Shown here: positions 1 through 7,472 of the stretch, piece by piece | How the letters are laid out: every line of letters begins with the position of its first letter | Position numbering within the stretch: the stretch's first letter is position 1 | Assembly: GCA_963829485.1 (NCBI GenBank) | Contig: CAWHIK010000006.1 | Location: 186,001-250,000 of the forward strand | DNA from: JBGPQJ01 sp963829485 | GTDB taxonomy: Bacteria; Chloroflexota; Anaerolineae; Anaerolineales; Villigracilaceae | Direction of reading: 5' to 3' | Length of the DNA stretch: 64,000 bases | Notes under the pieces: generated by a model | The model's input: only the letters and a program-made list of their open reading frames with translations | Told to the model about the DNA's origin: nothing | Database searches by the model: none | Program-made: the position numbers and the translations under genes

Positions 1-1
1 C

Positions 2-238
2 ACACTCCTGCCGGGTTCGGATGCGGATCTCGTCATTTGGGACCCGGAGAGGAAAGTCAAATATGGCGTTGCCCTGTCCCATCAGCGCACGGATTACAAC
101 TTATACGAGGATTGGGAATTGGTGGGTTATCCCGAGAAGGTGTTCCTGCGCGGGAAAATGATCGTGGATGGCGGACAGTGGCATGGAAAGGCGGGCGGAG
201 GCGCTTTTCTCAAAAGAGAAACAGGGGAAAAACTTTAG
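2..238 (+). CDS. Dihydropyrimidinase/hydantoinase, C-terminal fragment
   Basis: Only the last 78 codons lie in the window and the gene runs off the left edge, so no start is visible. The frame opens TLLPGSDADLVIWDP and contains SHQRTDYNLYEDWELVGYP and VFLRGKMIVDG, which are typical of the C-terminal end of D-hydantoinases and dihydropyrimidinases, the amidohydrolases that open pyrimidine or hydantoin rings. The metal-binding residues of the family lie upstream and cannot be checked. The stop at 236-238 is followed at once by a strong hairpin. The family call is good; the substrate cannot be told from this piece. Confidence 0.85.
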   Translation, partial: TLLPGSDADLVIWDPERKVKYGVALSHQRTDYNLYEDWELVGYPEKVFLRGKMIVDGGQWHGKAGGGAFLKRETGEKL

Positions 239-252
239 CCGTATCTCAAAAC

Positions 253-296
253 AAAGGCATGATTGAAGGGGATCTCACATCTTCAATCATGCCTTT
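253..296. terminator. Bidirectional terminator between convergent genes
   Basis: A perfect 16-bp inverted repeat (arms 253-268 and 281-296, AAAGGCATGATTGAAG and its complement) with a 12-base loop lies between the convergent hydantoinase and acyltransferase genes. The outer AAA/TTT bases give short U-runs in both directions. The right arm overlaps the acyltransferase stop codon. Confidence 0.8.
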
Positions 297-963
297 ATTG
301 ATTCTTCAGCAATTCCGTAAGACGTGGATGGTCTTTATAAAACCCCCGTTTCTCTTCCGGCAGCAACGCCGCGATATGGCACATGATTTCGTCCGTGTGC
401 ACCTTGATTTGCTCCTCCCTGCTCATCGATTTTAGCTGCGGCAATACAAATGATTTTCCGCCGATCATCTTGAAATGGGAACGCCGGAGGTGTTTGAGAT
501 TATCAACCACCTTCTTATCCTCGGTGCCGTAGATAGCCACAGGGACGATGGATAACCCTGCTTTGGCTGCGAGGAATGCCACACCCGGTTTTCCCTCCTG
601 CAATGAACCGGTTTTTGAACGGGTCCCTTCAGGCGCAATCACCAGCACGCCGCCTTTTTTTATGCGGGTCATCATTTCCCGAATGGCTTTGAAATCCGTG
701 TTAAACCGATCCAGCCAGATGACTCCCATCATGTACCCGATGAAGCGCGTGAAGGGGTTTTTCCTGTATTTCTCAGCCAGCGGCAAAATGAATTCTGTCT
801 GCTCCAGGCCGGCAAAGACCAGCCCGATATCCAGTTTACCGATATGGTTGGATGCGATCGCAAAAGTTTTTGTTTCCGGGATGTTTTCCAGGCCGATGAT
901 CTCGACATCCGAGATAAGCCAAAGGACAAATCTAAAAACCTTCTGGAATATTTTTTGACGCAT
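295..963 (-). CDS. PlsC-family 1-acylglycerol-3-phosphate acyltransferase
   Basis: This 222-residue protein carries the two hallmark blocks of the PlsC/LPLAT family: NHIGKLD with His40 and Asp45 (the HX4D catalytic pair) and PEGTRS at about 111-116, which binds the glycerol phosphate. Members transfer an acyl chain to lysophosphatidic acid or a similar acceptor on the inner face of the membrane. The length fits the short bacterial form. An N-terminal hydrophobic stretch (about 10-18) could touch the membrane. It stands alone between a shared terminator and the PilZ genes, so context gives no hint of the exact acceptor. Confidence 0.88.
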   Translation of the reverse strand: MRQKIFQKVFRFVLWLISDVEIIGLENIPETKTFAIASNHIGKLDIGLVFAGLEQTEFILPLAEKYRKNPFTRFIGYMMGVIWLDRFNTDFKAIREMMTRIKKGGVLVIAPEGTRSKTGSLQEGKPGVAFLAAKAGLSIVPVAIYGTEDKKVVDNLKHLRRSHFKMIGGKSFVLPQLKSMSREEQIKVHTDEIMCHIAALLPEEKRGFYKDHPRLTELLKNQ

Positions 964-1026
964 ATTCCGATACTAATATCAAAGAGCCACCAAGGCCGGT
1001 GGCTCTAGGTATTCCTTTCCAAAGGA

Positions 1027-1377
1027 TTAACTTGATTGTGAGCCGTATTTGGTCAGGATGCGCTGGAAGATTTCCGTGTCCTGCGAACTCATGCTGACGA
1101 TTTCAAAGCCAACGTTGAAAACAAAGGGGTCCGTCGGATCCACTCGAGACCATCGGCTGCGAGCCACGACGGTTATGTACGGTTTATCAGCCACCGCCCC
1201 GGTCATATCCAGCCGCAGGCGAAAATCCTTGCCGGAAGGGATCGCCCGTTTGCTGTCCACGCGGAATCCTTTGGGGCTGATATCCGTCATGTGCCCGACC
1301 AATACGAGAGTATCGTCGTCAAGTACCGGCATGTAATATGAGACATTTCGTCGTTTAATGTTCCGCCGTTCTTTCAC
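1027..1377 (-). CDS. PilZ domain protein 1
   Basis: The protein has 116 residues and begins KERRNIKRR, the RxxxR-type motif that opens c-di-GMP-binding PilZ domains; the second block, DISPKGFRVDS, matches the (D/N)xSxxG motif. It is essentially a bare PilZ domain. I chose the GTG at 1377 because AAGGAGG lies five bases upstream (1383-1389) and because the paralog at 1503-1844 starts at the same place; a TTG at 1416 would extend the frame but has no ribosome site. Single-domain PilZ proteins usually relay c-di-GMP to a partner, which is not evident here. Confidence 0.85.
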   Translation of the reverse strand: MKERRNIKRRNVSYYMPVLDDDTLVLVGHMTDISPKGFRVDSKRAIPSGKDFRLRLDMTGAVADKPYITVVARSRWSRVDPTDPFVFNVGFEIVSMSSQDTEIFQRILTKYGSQSS

Positions 1378-1404
1378 GACATCCTCCTTGACCTGGATAT
1401 CTTT

Positions 1405-1433
1405 AGTATAGAGCAAGACTGCATTCTAGGCAA
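1405..1433 (-). promoter_or_regulatory. Promoter of PilZ gene 1
   Basis: On the minus strand TTGCCT (1433-1428) and TATACT (1410-1405) are separated by 17 bases. The predicted start of transcription is about 20 bases upstream of the GTG codon. The layout is nearly the same as that of the second PilZ gene. Confidence 0.65.
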
Positions 1434-1454
1434 CATGTACATTGATTTTACCTT

Positions 1455-1480
1455 AAAAAAAGCCGCCCTTATGGGCGGCT
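1455..1480 (-). terminator. Terminator of PilZ gene 2
   Basis: GCCGCCC and GGGCGGC pair across a short loop, and on the minus strand the hairpin is followed by seven T (1461-1455). It ends the transcript from the gene at 1503-1844, so the two PilZ genes are separate units. Confidence 0.85.
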
Positions 1481-1502
1481 TGATAGACAAAATAACATGA
1501 TG

Positions 1503-1844
1503 CTATGTTCCATATTTATCCACAATGCGCTGGTAAATCGCGGAATCCTCCGTGCTGATATCCGTAATTTCAAACCCCACATTCTGGATAAACGGGTCGG
1601 TGGGGTCCAGACGGCACCAGCGGGTGACAGCCGAAAAGAGGATATGGGATTTATTGGACACCTCGGATGTCAGGTCCATACGCAGACGGAATTTCAACCC
1701 TGGTGCGATCGGGTTCTGGGTGTCGATCTTAAATCCCTTGGTGCTGATGTCTGATAAGTGACCGATAAGCTTAAGGGTTTCGTCATCAAGGACACGCATG
1801 TAGTAGGCAAATTTCCGCCGTTTAAGATTCCGTCTTTCGTTCAC
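1503..1844 (-). CDS. PilZ domain protein 2
   Basis: This 113-residue paralog of the neighbouring PilZ protein starts with a GTG (NERRNLKRRKFAYY) and has the second motif DISTKGFKIDT. The two proteins align from the first residue to near the end, which points to a local gene duplication. AAAGGAG (1857-1851) sits six bases before the start. As a lone PilZ domain it is expected to bind c-di-GMP and act through another protein. Both copies keep the arginines and the DxSxxG block, so neither looks dead. Confidence 0.87.
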   Translation of the reverse strand: MNERRNLKRRKFAYYMRVLDDETLKLIGHLSDISTKGFKIDTQNPIAPGLKFRLRMDLTSEVSNKSHILFSAVTRWCRLDPTDPFIQNVGFEITDISTEDSAIYQRIVDKYGT

Positions 1845-1871
1845 AGTAAACTCCTTTCAGCTTATACCACT

Positions 1872-1900
1872 AGTATAGGACAAGTCAGGATGAGAATCAA
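1872..1900 (-). promoter_or_regulatory. Promoter of PilZ gene 2
   Basis: TTGATT (1900-1895), a 17-base spacer and TATACT (1877-1872) on the minus strand. The predicted transcript would start about 20 bases before the GTG start, as at the sister gene. Confidence 0.65.
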
Positions 1901-1923
1901 GAACGGATTGCTGAGTTTCGCAT

Positions 1924-3081
1924 TCACCCAGTCTGAAGTATGTGGGTGATCACCGTCGCGCCGCTCCCGCCGATGTTCTGCGTCATGCCGATGCGGGCGC
2001 CATCGACTTGGGTCGCGCCGCACTCACCCCGAAGCTGCTGGACGACTTCCACGATCTGGTACATCCCCGTTGCGCCGACCGGATGCCCCCGTGCTTTCAA
2101 GCCTCCTCGTGTGCAAATCGGGATTTTCCCTTTCAGCGTGATCTCGTCGTCCAGACCCAGCCTGACACCCTGGCCTCGTTCTGCAAATCCGCAGGCTTCC
2201 AACGACAATGCGCTCATGATGGAAAATGCGTCGTGCAGTTCGAAAACGTCGATGTCGACGGGGCTGACGCCAGCCATGGCGTAACAATTTTTGGCGGATG
2301 TGTCGGCGGCTGTCAGGAACAGTGGGTCCTTGCGGCTGTGCACAGCGATGGAGTCTGTTGAAGAAGCTGACGCGGTCACCAGCACGCGCGGCCGGCCGGG
2401 GATGGCGTTGACCTTTTCCGATGGGACGATGACTGCCGCCGCAGCGCCGTCACCGGTGGGGGAGGCATCCAGGAGGTTGATCGGTGTGGCAACCATGGAT
2501 GATTTTTCAAACTGATCCACGGAAATGCGGTCGTGCAGCCGGGCATACGGATTGCTCATCGCATTGGAGTGGGCATTGATCGAGAACGGCGCAAAGTCAG
2601 CATGTTTCCAGCCATATTCGTGCATGTAACGCCTCATGATGAGTGCGTTTAATCCCACAAAGGAAACACCCTGTTCGACCTCGAAATCGGCGTCTGCGGC
2701 CGTCGCAAGCGCAGCGGTGACGTCGTGGCCGGCTTTGTCCGTCATTTTTTCCACACCGAGCACCAGGGCGGAATCAAGTTCACCCGAGGCAACAGCCATC
2801 AACCCGGCTCGGAAGGCGGCCGCGCCTGATCCGCAGGCGGCTTCGATTTTCACCGCTTCCTGGTGCCACATCCCGATCCAATCGGCGAAAAAAGTGCCCA
2901 GTTGGTTTTGCCCGCTGACCAGGGGAGAGAGCATATTGCCGACGAACAGCGCATCCACTTTCTCGACTCCGGCATCCTGAAGGGCAAGAAACGCCGCTTC
3001 CCCGCCGATCTCGCGCAGGGATTTATCCCAGTGTTCGTCGATGGTTGTTTGGCCGATCCCTAAAACTGCTACGTGTCGCAT
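1924..3081 (-). CDS. Thiolase-family protein (SCPx/acetyl-CoA acetyltransferase type)
   Basis: The 385-residue protein is full length for the SCP2-type thiolases common in archaea and Chloroflexota. The nucleophilic Cys83 lies in EAACGSGAAAF, a histidine in ELHDAFS, and the C-terminal block is GGLKARGHPVGATG followed by NIGGSGAT. Biosynthetic members condense acetyl-CoA; others cleave 3-ketoacyl-CoA. Unlike archaeal mevalonate clusters there is no HMG-CoA synthase or DUF35 partner next to it, so the direction and substrate are open. GAGGA lies just before the ATG. It is divergent from the small HExxH gene. Confidence 0.85.
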   Translation of the reverse strand: MRHVAVLGIGQTTIDEHWDKSLREIGGEAAFLALQDAGVEKVDALFVGNMLSPLVSGQNQLGTFFADWIGMWHQEAVKIEAACGSGAAAFRAGLMAVASGELDSALVLGVEKMTDKAGHDVTAALATAADADFEVEQGVSFVGLNALIMRRYMHEYGWKHADFAPFSINAHSNAMSNPYARLHDRISVDQFEKSSMVATPINLLDASPTGDGAAAAVIVPSEKVNAIPGRPRVLVTASASSTDSIAVHSRKDPLFLTAADTSAKNCYAMAGVSPVDIDVFELHDAFSIMSALSLEACGFAERGQGVRLGLDDEITLKGKIPICTRGGLKARGHPVGATGMYQIVEVVQQLRGECGATQVDGARIGMTQNIGGSGATVITHILQTG

Positions 3082-3148
3082 ATTTTTCCTCAGCGTGTTG
3101 TATACTGAATTAAATTTTACCGTATCCTGCTCTCAAGGACTATCAATT

Positions 3149-3727
3149 ATGACTTCGCCTCTATCAATTTCATCTACTGTTACAGAGGTTACAGCTACAA
3201 CCCCCCTGGACGAAAGGGTCTGGATCAACTTGGTTCTTGAAAACTTGAATGCTGCCAGCCAGGAAGGCGCATTTGCGGTCGATTTCATCCGGAAACGTAA
3301 TGTCAAGGTCAGTTTCCGTAAACAGAAAGCCACCGGCGCGATGTGGTCGCTTAATGGAAATATTTACCTGAATTCCAATTCATTCTCACTGTCTACGTCG
3401 GCATCGGATGCCTTCATGTTAAGCCTGGTCGCGCACGAAGCGCTGCACCTCAAGCAGGGAATGGTCACTGCCTTATCGGTTTTGGGAGAACTGGAAGCAT
3501 GGCAATTGGGATTCAGGGTCTACCAAGCCCTGGGCGGCAGGATATTCGGTTCTGCATTGAACGAGTTGATGGGTCTGTCAATAAGTTATGACCGGGACAT
3601 GTTGAGGAAGGTGAGATTCTTGATGCAAGCGCATGCTGGAAAAGGATATCGTATCGACCTGCTGCCCCTTTACCCGGCGTGGATGGAAATCCGCTACTTC
3701 TTTACTCGAAAGATTCCAGGTAGTTAA
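3149..3727 (+). CDS. Small HExxH (zincin-like) protein of unknown function
   Basis: I do not recognise this 192-residue protein. It contains HEALH (His96, Glu97, His100), the zinc-binding core of zincin metallopeptidases, with no signal peptide or membrane segment. A hydrophobic helix precedes the motif (FMLSLVAHEALH) as in small SprT- or peptidase-like proteins, and Glu at ELEAW about 20 residues later could be a third ligand. The start is the ATG at 3149 with CAAGGA upstream; earlier in-frame codons overlap the thiolase promoter region. A protease is plausible but not shown. Confidence 0.6.
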   Translation: MTSPLSISSTVTEVTATTPLDERVWINLVLENLNAASQEGAFAVDFIRKRNVKVSFRKQKATGAMWSLNGNIYLNSNSFSLSTSASDAFMLSLVAHEALHLKQGMVTALSVLGELEAWQLGFRVYQALGGRIFGSALNELMGLSISYDRDMLRKVRFLMQAHAGKGYRIDLLPLYPAWMEIRYFFTRKIPGS

Positions 3728-3763
3728 CCTTGATTCCTGGGGTTATCGTCCCTGGAGCCATCC

Positions 3764-4898
3764 TTATCCCAGGCTGCTAACAATCAACAATAAAACACCT
3801 CCGGCGATCACGGATCCGAGCTGCCCGGCTGTGTTCGCTCCCATGGCATGCATGAGGATGAAGTTGTCGTAATCCTCATCGGCAGCCATTTTCGCTGCGA
3901 GGCGTCCTGCCATCGGGAATGCTGAGATGCCCGCCGCGCCAATGAGGGGATTGATGGTCCTCCCACTGAGGACGGACATGAGTTTCCCGAAGGTCAACCC
4001 GGCAACCGTGTCGATCACGAAAGCCAGAAGTCCAAGCACAAGGATGATCGCCGTATCGAAATTGAGAAAGCTTTGTGCACTCATCGTGGAGCCGATGGTC
4101 ACTCCCAGGAACAGCGTGGCAATGTTGATGATTTCATTTTGAGCGGATTTACTCAGCCTGTCCACCACGCCGCTGACTTTCAACAGGTTTCCCAGCATCA
4201 AGCTCGAAATCAATGGAACAGCAGCAGGGACGAGCAATCCCACCGCGATGGTGATCAGAATGGGAAACGAGACCAGCGTCCGCCTCGAGATGGGGCGGGG
4301 CGTGTACTCCATTCGGATCATCCGTTCCTCACGGGTGGTCATGAGCCTCATGATGGGCGGCTGGATGATCGGGATGAGACTCATGTAGGAATAGGCGGCA
4401 ACCGCGATCGGGGCTAGCAGGTGAGGCGCAAGGTTGGACGCCACGAAAATCGACGTCGGTCCGTCGATGGCGCCGATCACACCGATGGAGGCTGCTTCGT
4501 TCAAGTCGAATCCCATTATCACAGCCAGGATCAAGACTGCAAAAATCCCGAATTGACCGGCAGCGCCCAGTAGAACCAACTTGGGTTGAGCGAGCAGCGG
4601 GCTGAAATCGATCATGGCGCCGACGCCGATAAATATCAGCAAGGGGAACAATTCGGTGGCGATACCCGCATCGTAGAGGAATTCCAAGCAGCCCGTCGCC
4701 GTCCGTCATCCCAGTCAGGGGGATGTTGGCCAGAATGCAGCCAAAACCGATGGGCAGCAGGAGCACCGGTTCATATTCCTTGGCCACGGCGAGGTATATC
4801 AATAATATCCCCACGCCGAGCATGACGACATTGCCCAAGGTCAGGCTTGATAATCCTTTGGTTAATTCACTGAATATCTCGCTTAAGTCCATGATCAT
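3764..4898 (-). CDS. mmdB: Sodium-pumping decarboxylase beta subunit, frameshifted
   Basis: Two overlapping frames together give a beta subunit of the OadB/MmdB/GcdB family, the membrane channel that couples decarboxylation of carboxybiotin to Na+ export. The N-terminal part (from 4898) reads through GMTDGDGLL, and the rest resumes as EFLYDAGIATELFPLLIFIG in another frame. One extra A in the plus strand at 4686-4687 explains the break; removing it gives 377 residues, a normal length. Conserved loops (ANIPLTG, GAIDGPTS, GGRLAAK-like end) are present. The start overlaps the biotin protein stop (ATGA). Everything else is intact, so sequencing error is likely, but a real null allele is possible. 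Confidence 0.85.
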
Positions 4899-5335
4899 TC
4901 GGTAAACTCGATCAGAGGCTGCTTGTGAGCGACAGTTTCGCCTGCGTTGACCATCACGGCGGATATCTTCCCGGCGCGGGTCGCCCGGATGCTGTTTTTC
5001 ATCTTCATCGCTTCAATGATCAAAAGAACATGACCTGCCTCAATGGATTCTCCGGCCTTAACGAACACCTCGATCACCACGCCAGGAAGAGGGGATGTCA
5101 TTGTCTTTCCACCCAGGTTCATACCCGTAGTGACGACTGGTTTGTCCGCGCCCGGCACCCCGGCTTTTTGTGCATCCACTCCAGTTGGCGAAACAGCATC
5201 GCTTGCAGCCGGCAGGGGATTTTCAGGCCAGACTTCGAACTTTTCACCTTCGACCGATGCGACGATGGGACGTGCGCTGATATTTTCAATTTCGACTTCG
5301 AAGACGCGATCGCCAACCTTGACGACTACTTTCAT
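4895..5335 (-). CDS. mmdC: Biotin carboxyl carrier subunit of the decarboxylase
   Basis: This 146-residue protein ends in a biotinyl domain with EAMKMKN; Lys111 is the predicted biotinylation site. An N-terminal region of about 50 residues (KVVVKVGDRVFEVEI) and a short linker rich in Ala/Pro/Val precede it, the layout of the gamma/C subunits of Na+-translocating decarboxylases. The carrier moves the carboxyl group from the carboxyltransferase to the membrane beta subunit. It lies between the OadG-like gene and the beta-subunit gene and overlaps the latter by four bases, which suggests translational coupling. Confidence 0.92.
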   Translation of the reverse strand: MKVVVKVGDRVFEVEIENISARPIVASVEGEKFEVWPENPLPAASDAVSPTGVDAQKAGVPGADKPVVTTGMNLGGKTMTSPLPGVVIEVFVKAGESIEAGHVLLIIEAMKMKNSIRATRAGKISAVMVNAGETVAHKQPLIEFTE

Positions 5336-5373
5336 AAATGCCTTCCTTCAAAAAAATTACCTTATATTAATAC

Positions 5374-5706
5374 TCAACCTTGGTATTTCGGTCTTCCCTC
5401 ATGGTTAAGTTGACGCGTGCGCATGGTGAGCTGCCAGGCGCTGACCAGAGCGGTGGGCGGGAGAGGAAACCGGCTCACCCCAGCCTGCTTCTGTTCGGCG
5501 AGTACGGAAGCCACCGCTATGGCAGCCGCCTTCGCCCTTAGCTCCTGTAGGGCTGTTGACTCAGCGATTGCCTGCGTGGATTCGGTCTTCCTGGATGTGG
5601 ATGCGGTCAGCGCCAGCATCACTCCCCAGATGATGATGATTCCCAGGAATACCAGCCCCATTCCGAGGACGGTGATCTGCAGCGCGAGGATTAAATTTTC
5701 AGACAT
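5374..5706 (-). CDS. mmdD: OadG-family small membrane subunit
   Basis: The 110-residue protein has one N-terminal membrane helix (about residues 7-32, ITVLGMGLVFLGIIIIWGVM) followed by a polar, Ala-rich tail. This is the signature of the OadG/MmdD family, which holds the carboxyltransferase and the membrane subunit of sodium-pumping decarboxylases together. Sequence identity in this family is low, so the call rests on the helix pattern and on its place between the carboxyltransferase and the biotin carrier genes, as in the mmd operons of Veillonella and Propionigenium. Confidence 0.85.
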   Translation of the reverse strand: MSENLILALQITVLGMGLVFLGIIIIWGVMLALTASTSRKTESTQAIAESTALQELRAKAAAIAVASVLAEQKQAGVSRFPLPPTALVSAWQLTMRTRQLNHEGRPKYQG

Positions 5707-5730
5707 CGTTTTTCCTGATCGGCATAATCA

Positions 5731-7284
5731 TTACACGGGGATGTTCCCGTGCTTTCGGGGAGGCGTGGGCGTGTATTTGTCACGGAGAGCACCCAGGGCT
5801 GCGATGATCTTGGGGCGGGACTCTTTTGGCTCGATGATATCGTCCACATAGCCTGTGCTGGCAGCGTAGTAAGGGTTGTTGAAGCGTGCCCGGTACTCAT
5901 CCGCAAGCCGCTTTCTCTCGGCCACCGGATCGGGTGCAGATTCAATCTCCTTTTTGTGCAGGATGTTCACGGCTCCCTCTGCGCCAAGGACTGCGATCTC
6001 GGCAGATGGCCACGCGTAGGTCACGTCCGTCCCCAGGTATTTGCTGGACATCACGACGTACGCGCCTCCGTAGGCCTTGCGGGTGATCACAGTAACCTTC
6101 GGTACAGTCGCTTCGGAATAGGCATAGAGCAGCTTGGCGCCATGTCGAATGATCCCGCCATGCTCTTGTGCGACACCCGGCAGGAAGCCGGGAGAATCCA
6201 CAAAAGTAACCAGCGGCAGGTTGAAGCAATCGCACATGCGTACGAACCGGGTCATCTTGTCGGATGCATCGATGTCGATGACCCCGGCCATAACGGCGGG
6301 TTCCTGTCCCACGATGCCGACGCTGTGTCCGCCGATTCGAGCCAATCCGACGATGGCATTTCGCGCCCACATCGGTTGTATCTCGATGAAAGAACCGTGG
6401 TCTACCACGCTTTCGATCACCTGGTGCATGATGTAGGGCAGGGTCGGGTCGAGAGGAACGATGTGATTAAGATGCTCATCCATGCGCAGCGGATCGTCTT
6501 CAGGCTGGGCAAAGGGAGGATTTTCGACATTGTTCGAGGGAAGGTAGGACAACACTCGACGGACAAGCTGCAGAGCTTCCGATTCGGATTTGGCAGCCAA
6601 ATGGGCGACTCCGCTGATAGACATGTGAACGTCGGAGCCTCCCAGCGATTCTGCATCGATCACCTCGCCGGTTACTGCTTTAATGACGTCAGGACCGGTC
6701 AGGAACATGAAAGACTGCTTCTCGACCATCACGACTAAATCCTGCAGGGCAGGGGAGTAAGCCGCGCCGCCGGCACAGGGTCCCAGCATCATGCTGATCT
6801 GCGGGACAACACCGGAATACTGGGCGTTACGGCGGAATATTTCAGCATAACCGCCAAGGCTCTTCACGCCTTCCTGGATTCGCGCTCCGCCGGAATCGAG
6901 CAAGCCGATCACCGGGGCTCCGTTACGCACTGCGAGGTCCATCACCCGGCATATCTTGTGACTCTGCATCTCGGAAAGAGTCCCGCCGAAGATGGTGAAA
7001 TCCTGCGCGTAGATATACACTGTGCGTCCTTCAATTTGCCCATAACCGGTCACTACGCCATCGCCTAGGAATTTCTCTGTGGGCAGGCTGTTCTCATCGC
7101 TGTGACTGGTAATGAATGGCTCGATCTCGTTGAAGGTGCCGATATCCAGCAGGGAGGTAATGCGGTCCCGAGGCGATCCCTTCCCCTTGGCGCGCTGTTT
7201 GGCATTTCTGTCCGCGCCGCCGCCTTCGAGGGCTTTCACCCGCATAGTGCGTAATTGAATAAGTCTGGGATCTTCTTCTGTCAT
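5731..7284 (-). CDS. mmdA: Carboxyltransferase subunit (methylmalonyl-CoA decarboxylase alpha)
   Basis: At 517 residues this is a full-length acyl-CoA carboxyltransferase with the two crotonase-like halves. Visible blocks include SGGARIQEGV near residue 135, GPCAGGAAYSPAL near 170, and in the second half TFVDSPGFLPG and YGGAYVVM. The same fold serves propionyl-CoA carboxylase; the presence of OadG- and OadB-type subunits in the same operon, and the absence of a biotin carboxylase gene, favour the decarboxylase: methylmalonyl-CoA to propionyl-CoA plus CO2 with Na+ export. It is the first gene of the operon. The substrate is inferred from family and context, not proved. Confidence 0.87.
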   Translation of the reverse strand: MTEEDPRLIQLRTMRVKALEGGGADRNAKQRAKGKGSPRDRITSLLDIGTFNEIEPFITSHSDENSLPTEKFLGDGVVTGYGQIEGRTVYIYAQDFTIFGGTLSEMQSHKICRVMDLAVRNGAPVIGLLDSGGARIQEGVKSLGGYAEIFRRNAQYSGVVPQISMMLGPCAGGAAYSPALQDLVVMVEKQSFMFLTGPDVIKAVTGEVIDAESLGGSDVHMSISGVAHLAAKSESEALQLVRRVLSYLPSNNVENPPFAQPEDDPLRMDEHLNHIVPLDPTLPYIMHQVIESVVDHGSFIEIQPMWARNAIVGLARIGGHSVGIVGQEPAVMAGVIDIDASDKMTRFVRMCDCFNLPLVTFVDSPGFLPGVAQEHGGIIRHGAKLLYAYSEATVPKVTVITRKAYGGAYVVMSSKYLGTDVTYAWPSAEIAVLGAEGAVNILHKKEIESAPDPVAERKRLADEYRARFNNPYYAASTGYVDDIIEPKESRPKIIAALGALRDKYTPTPPRKHGNIPV

Positions 7285-7406
7285 GGCTATCCTGATAATG
7301 AATTGGATTGTGAAAAATAGTGCAATTTATTGTATTCCATGTCCATTCGATTAGTAAGTGATATGCGTCATGGCAAGACGGGTCATTAGTTACTGGTTTC
7401 CAGGGA

Positions 7407-7435
7407 ATAAAAACCTGAAATAACCGATTTCAGGT
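7407..7435 (-). terminator. Terminator after the histidine kinase
   Basis: A perfect 9-bp stem (7413-7421 with 7427-7435, ACCTGAAAT) and a 5-base loop are followed on the minus strand by TTTTTATT. It lies 38 bases after the kinase stop. The rest of 7285-7472 shows nothing else clear. Confidence 0.8.
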
Positions 7436-7472
7436 AAGGGGTCGTGCTGGATAATCAAAAAGAACGATCCGG

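Noticed and set aside
37..435. 132-codon plus-strand frame
   Set aside because: It runs through the hydantoinase tail in the wrong frame, the terminator and the acyltransferase gene.
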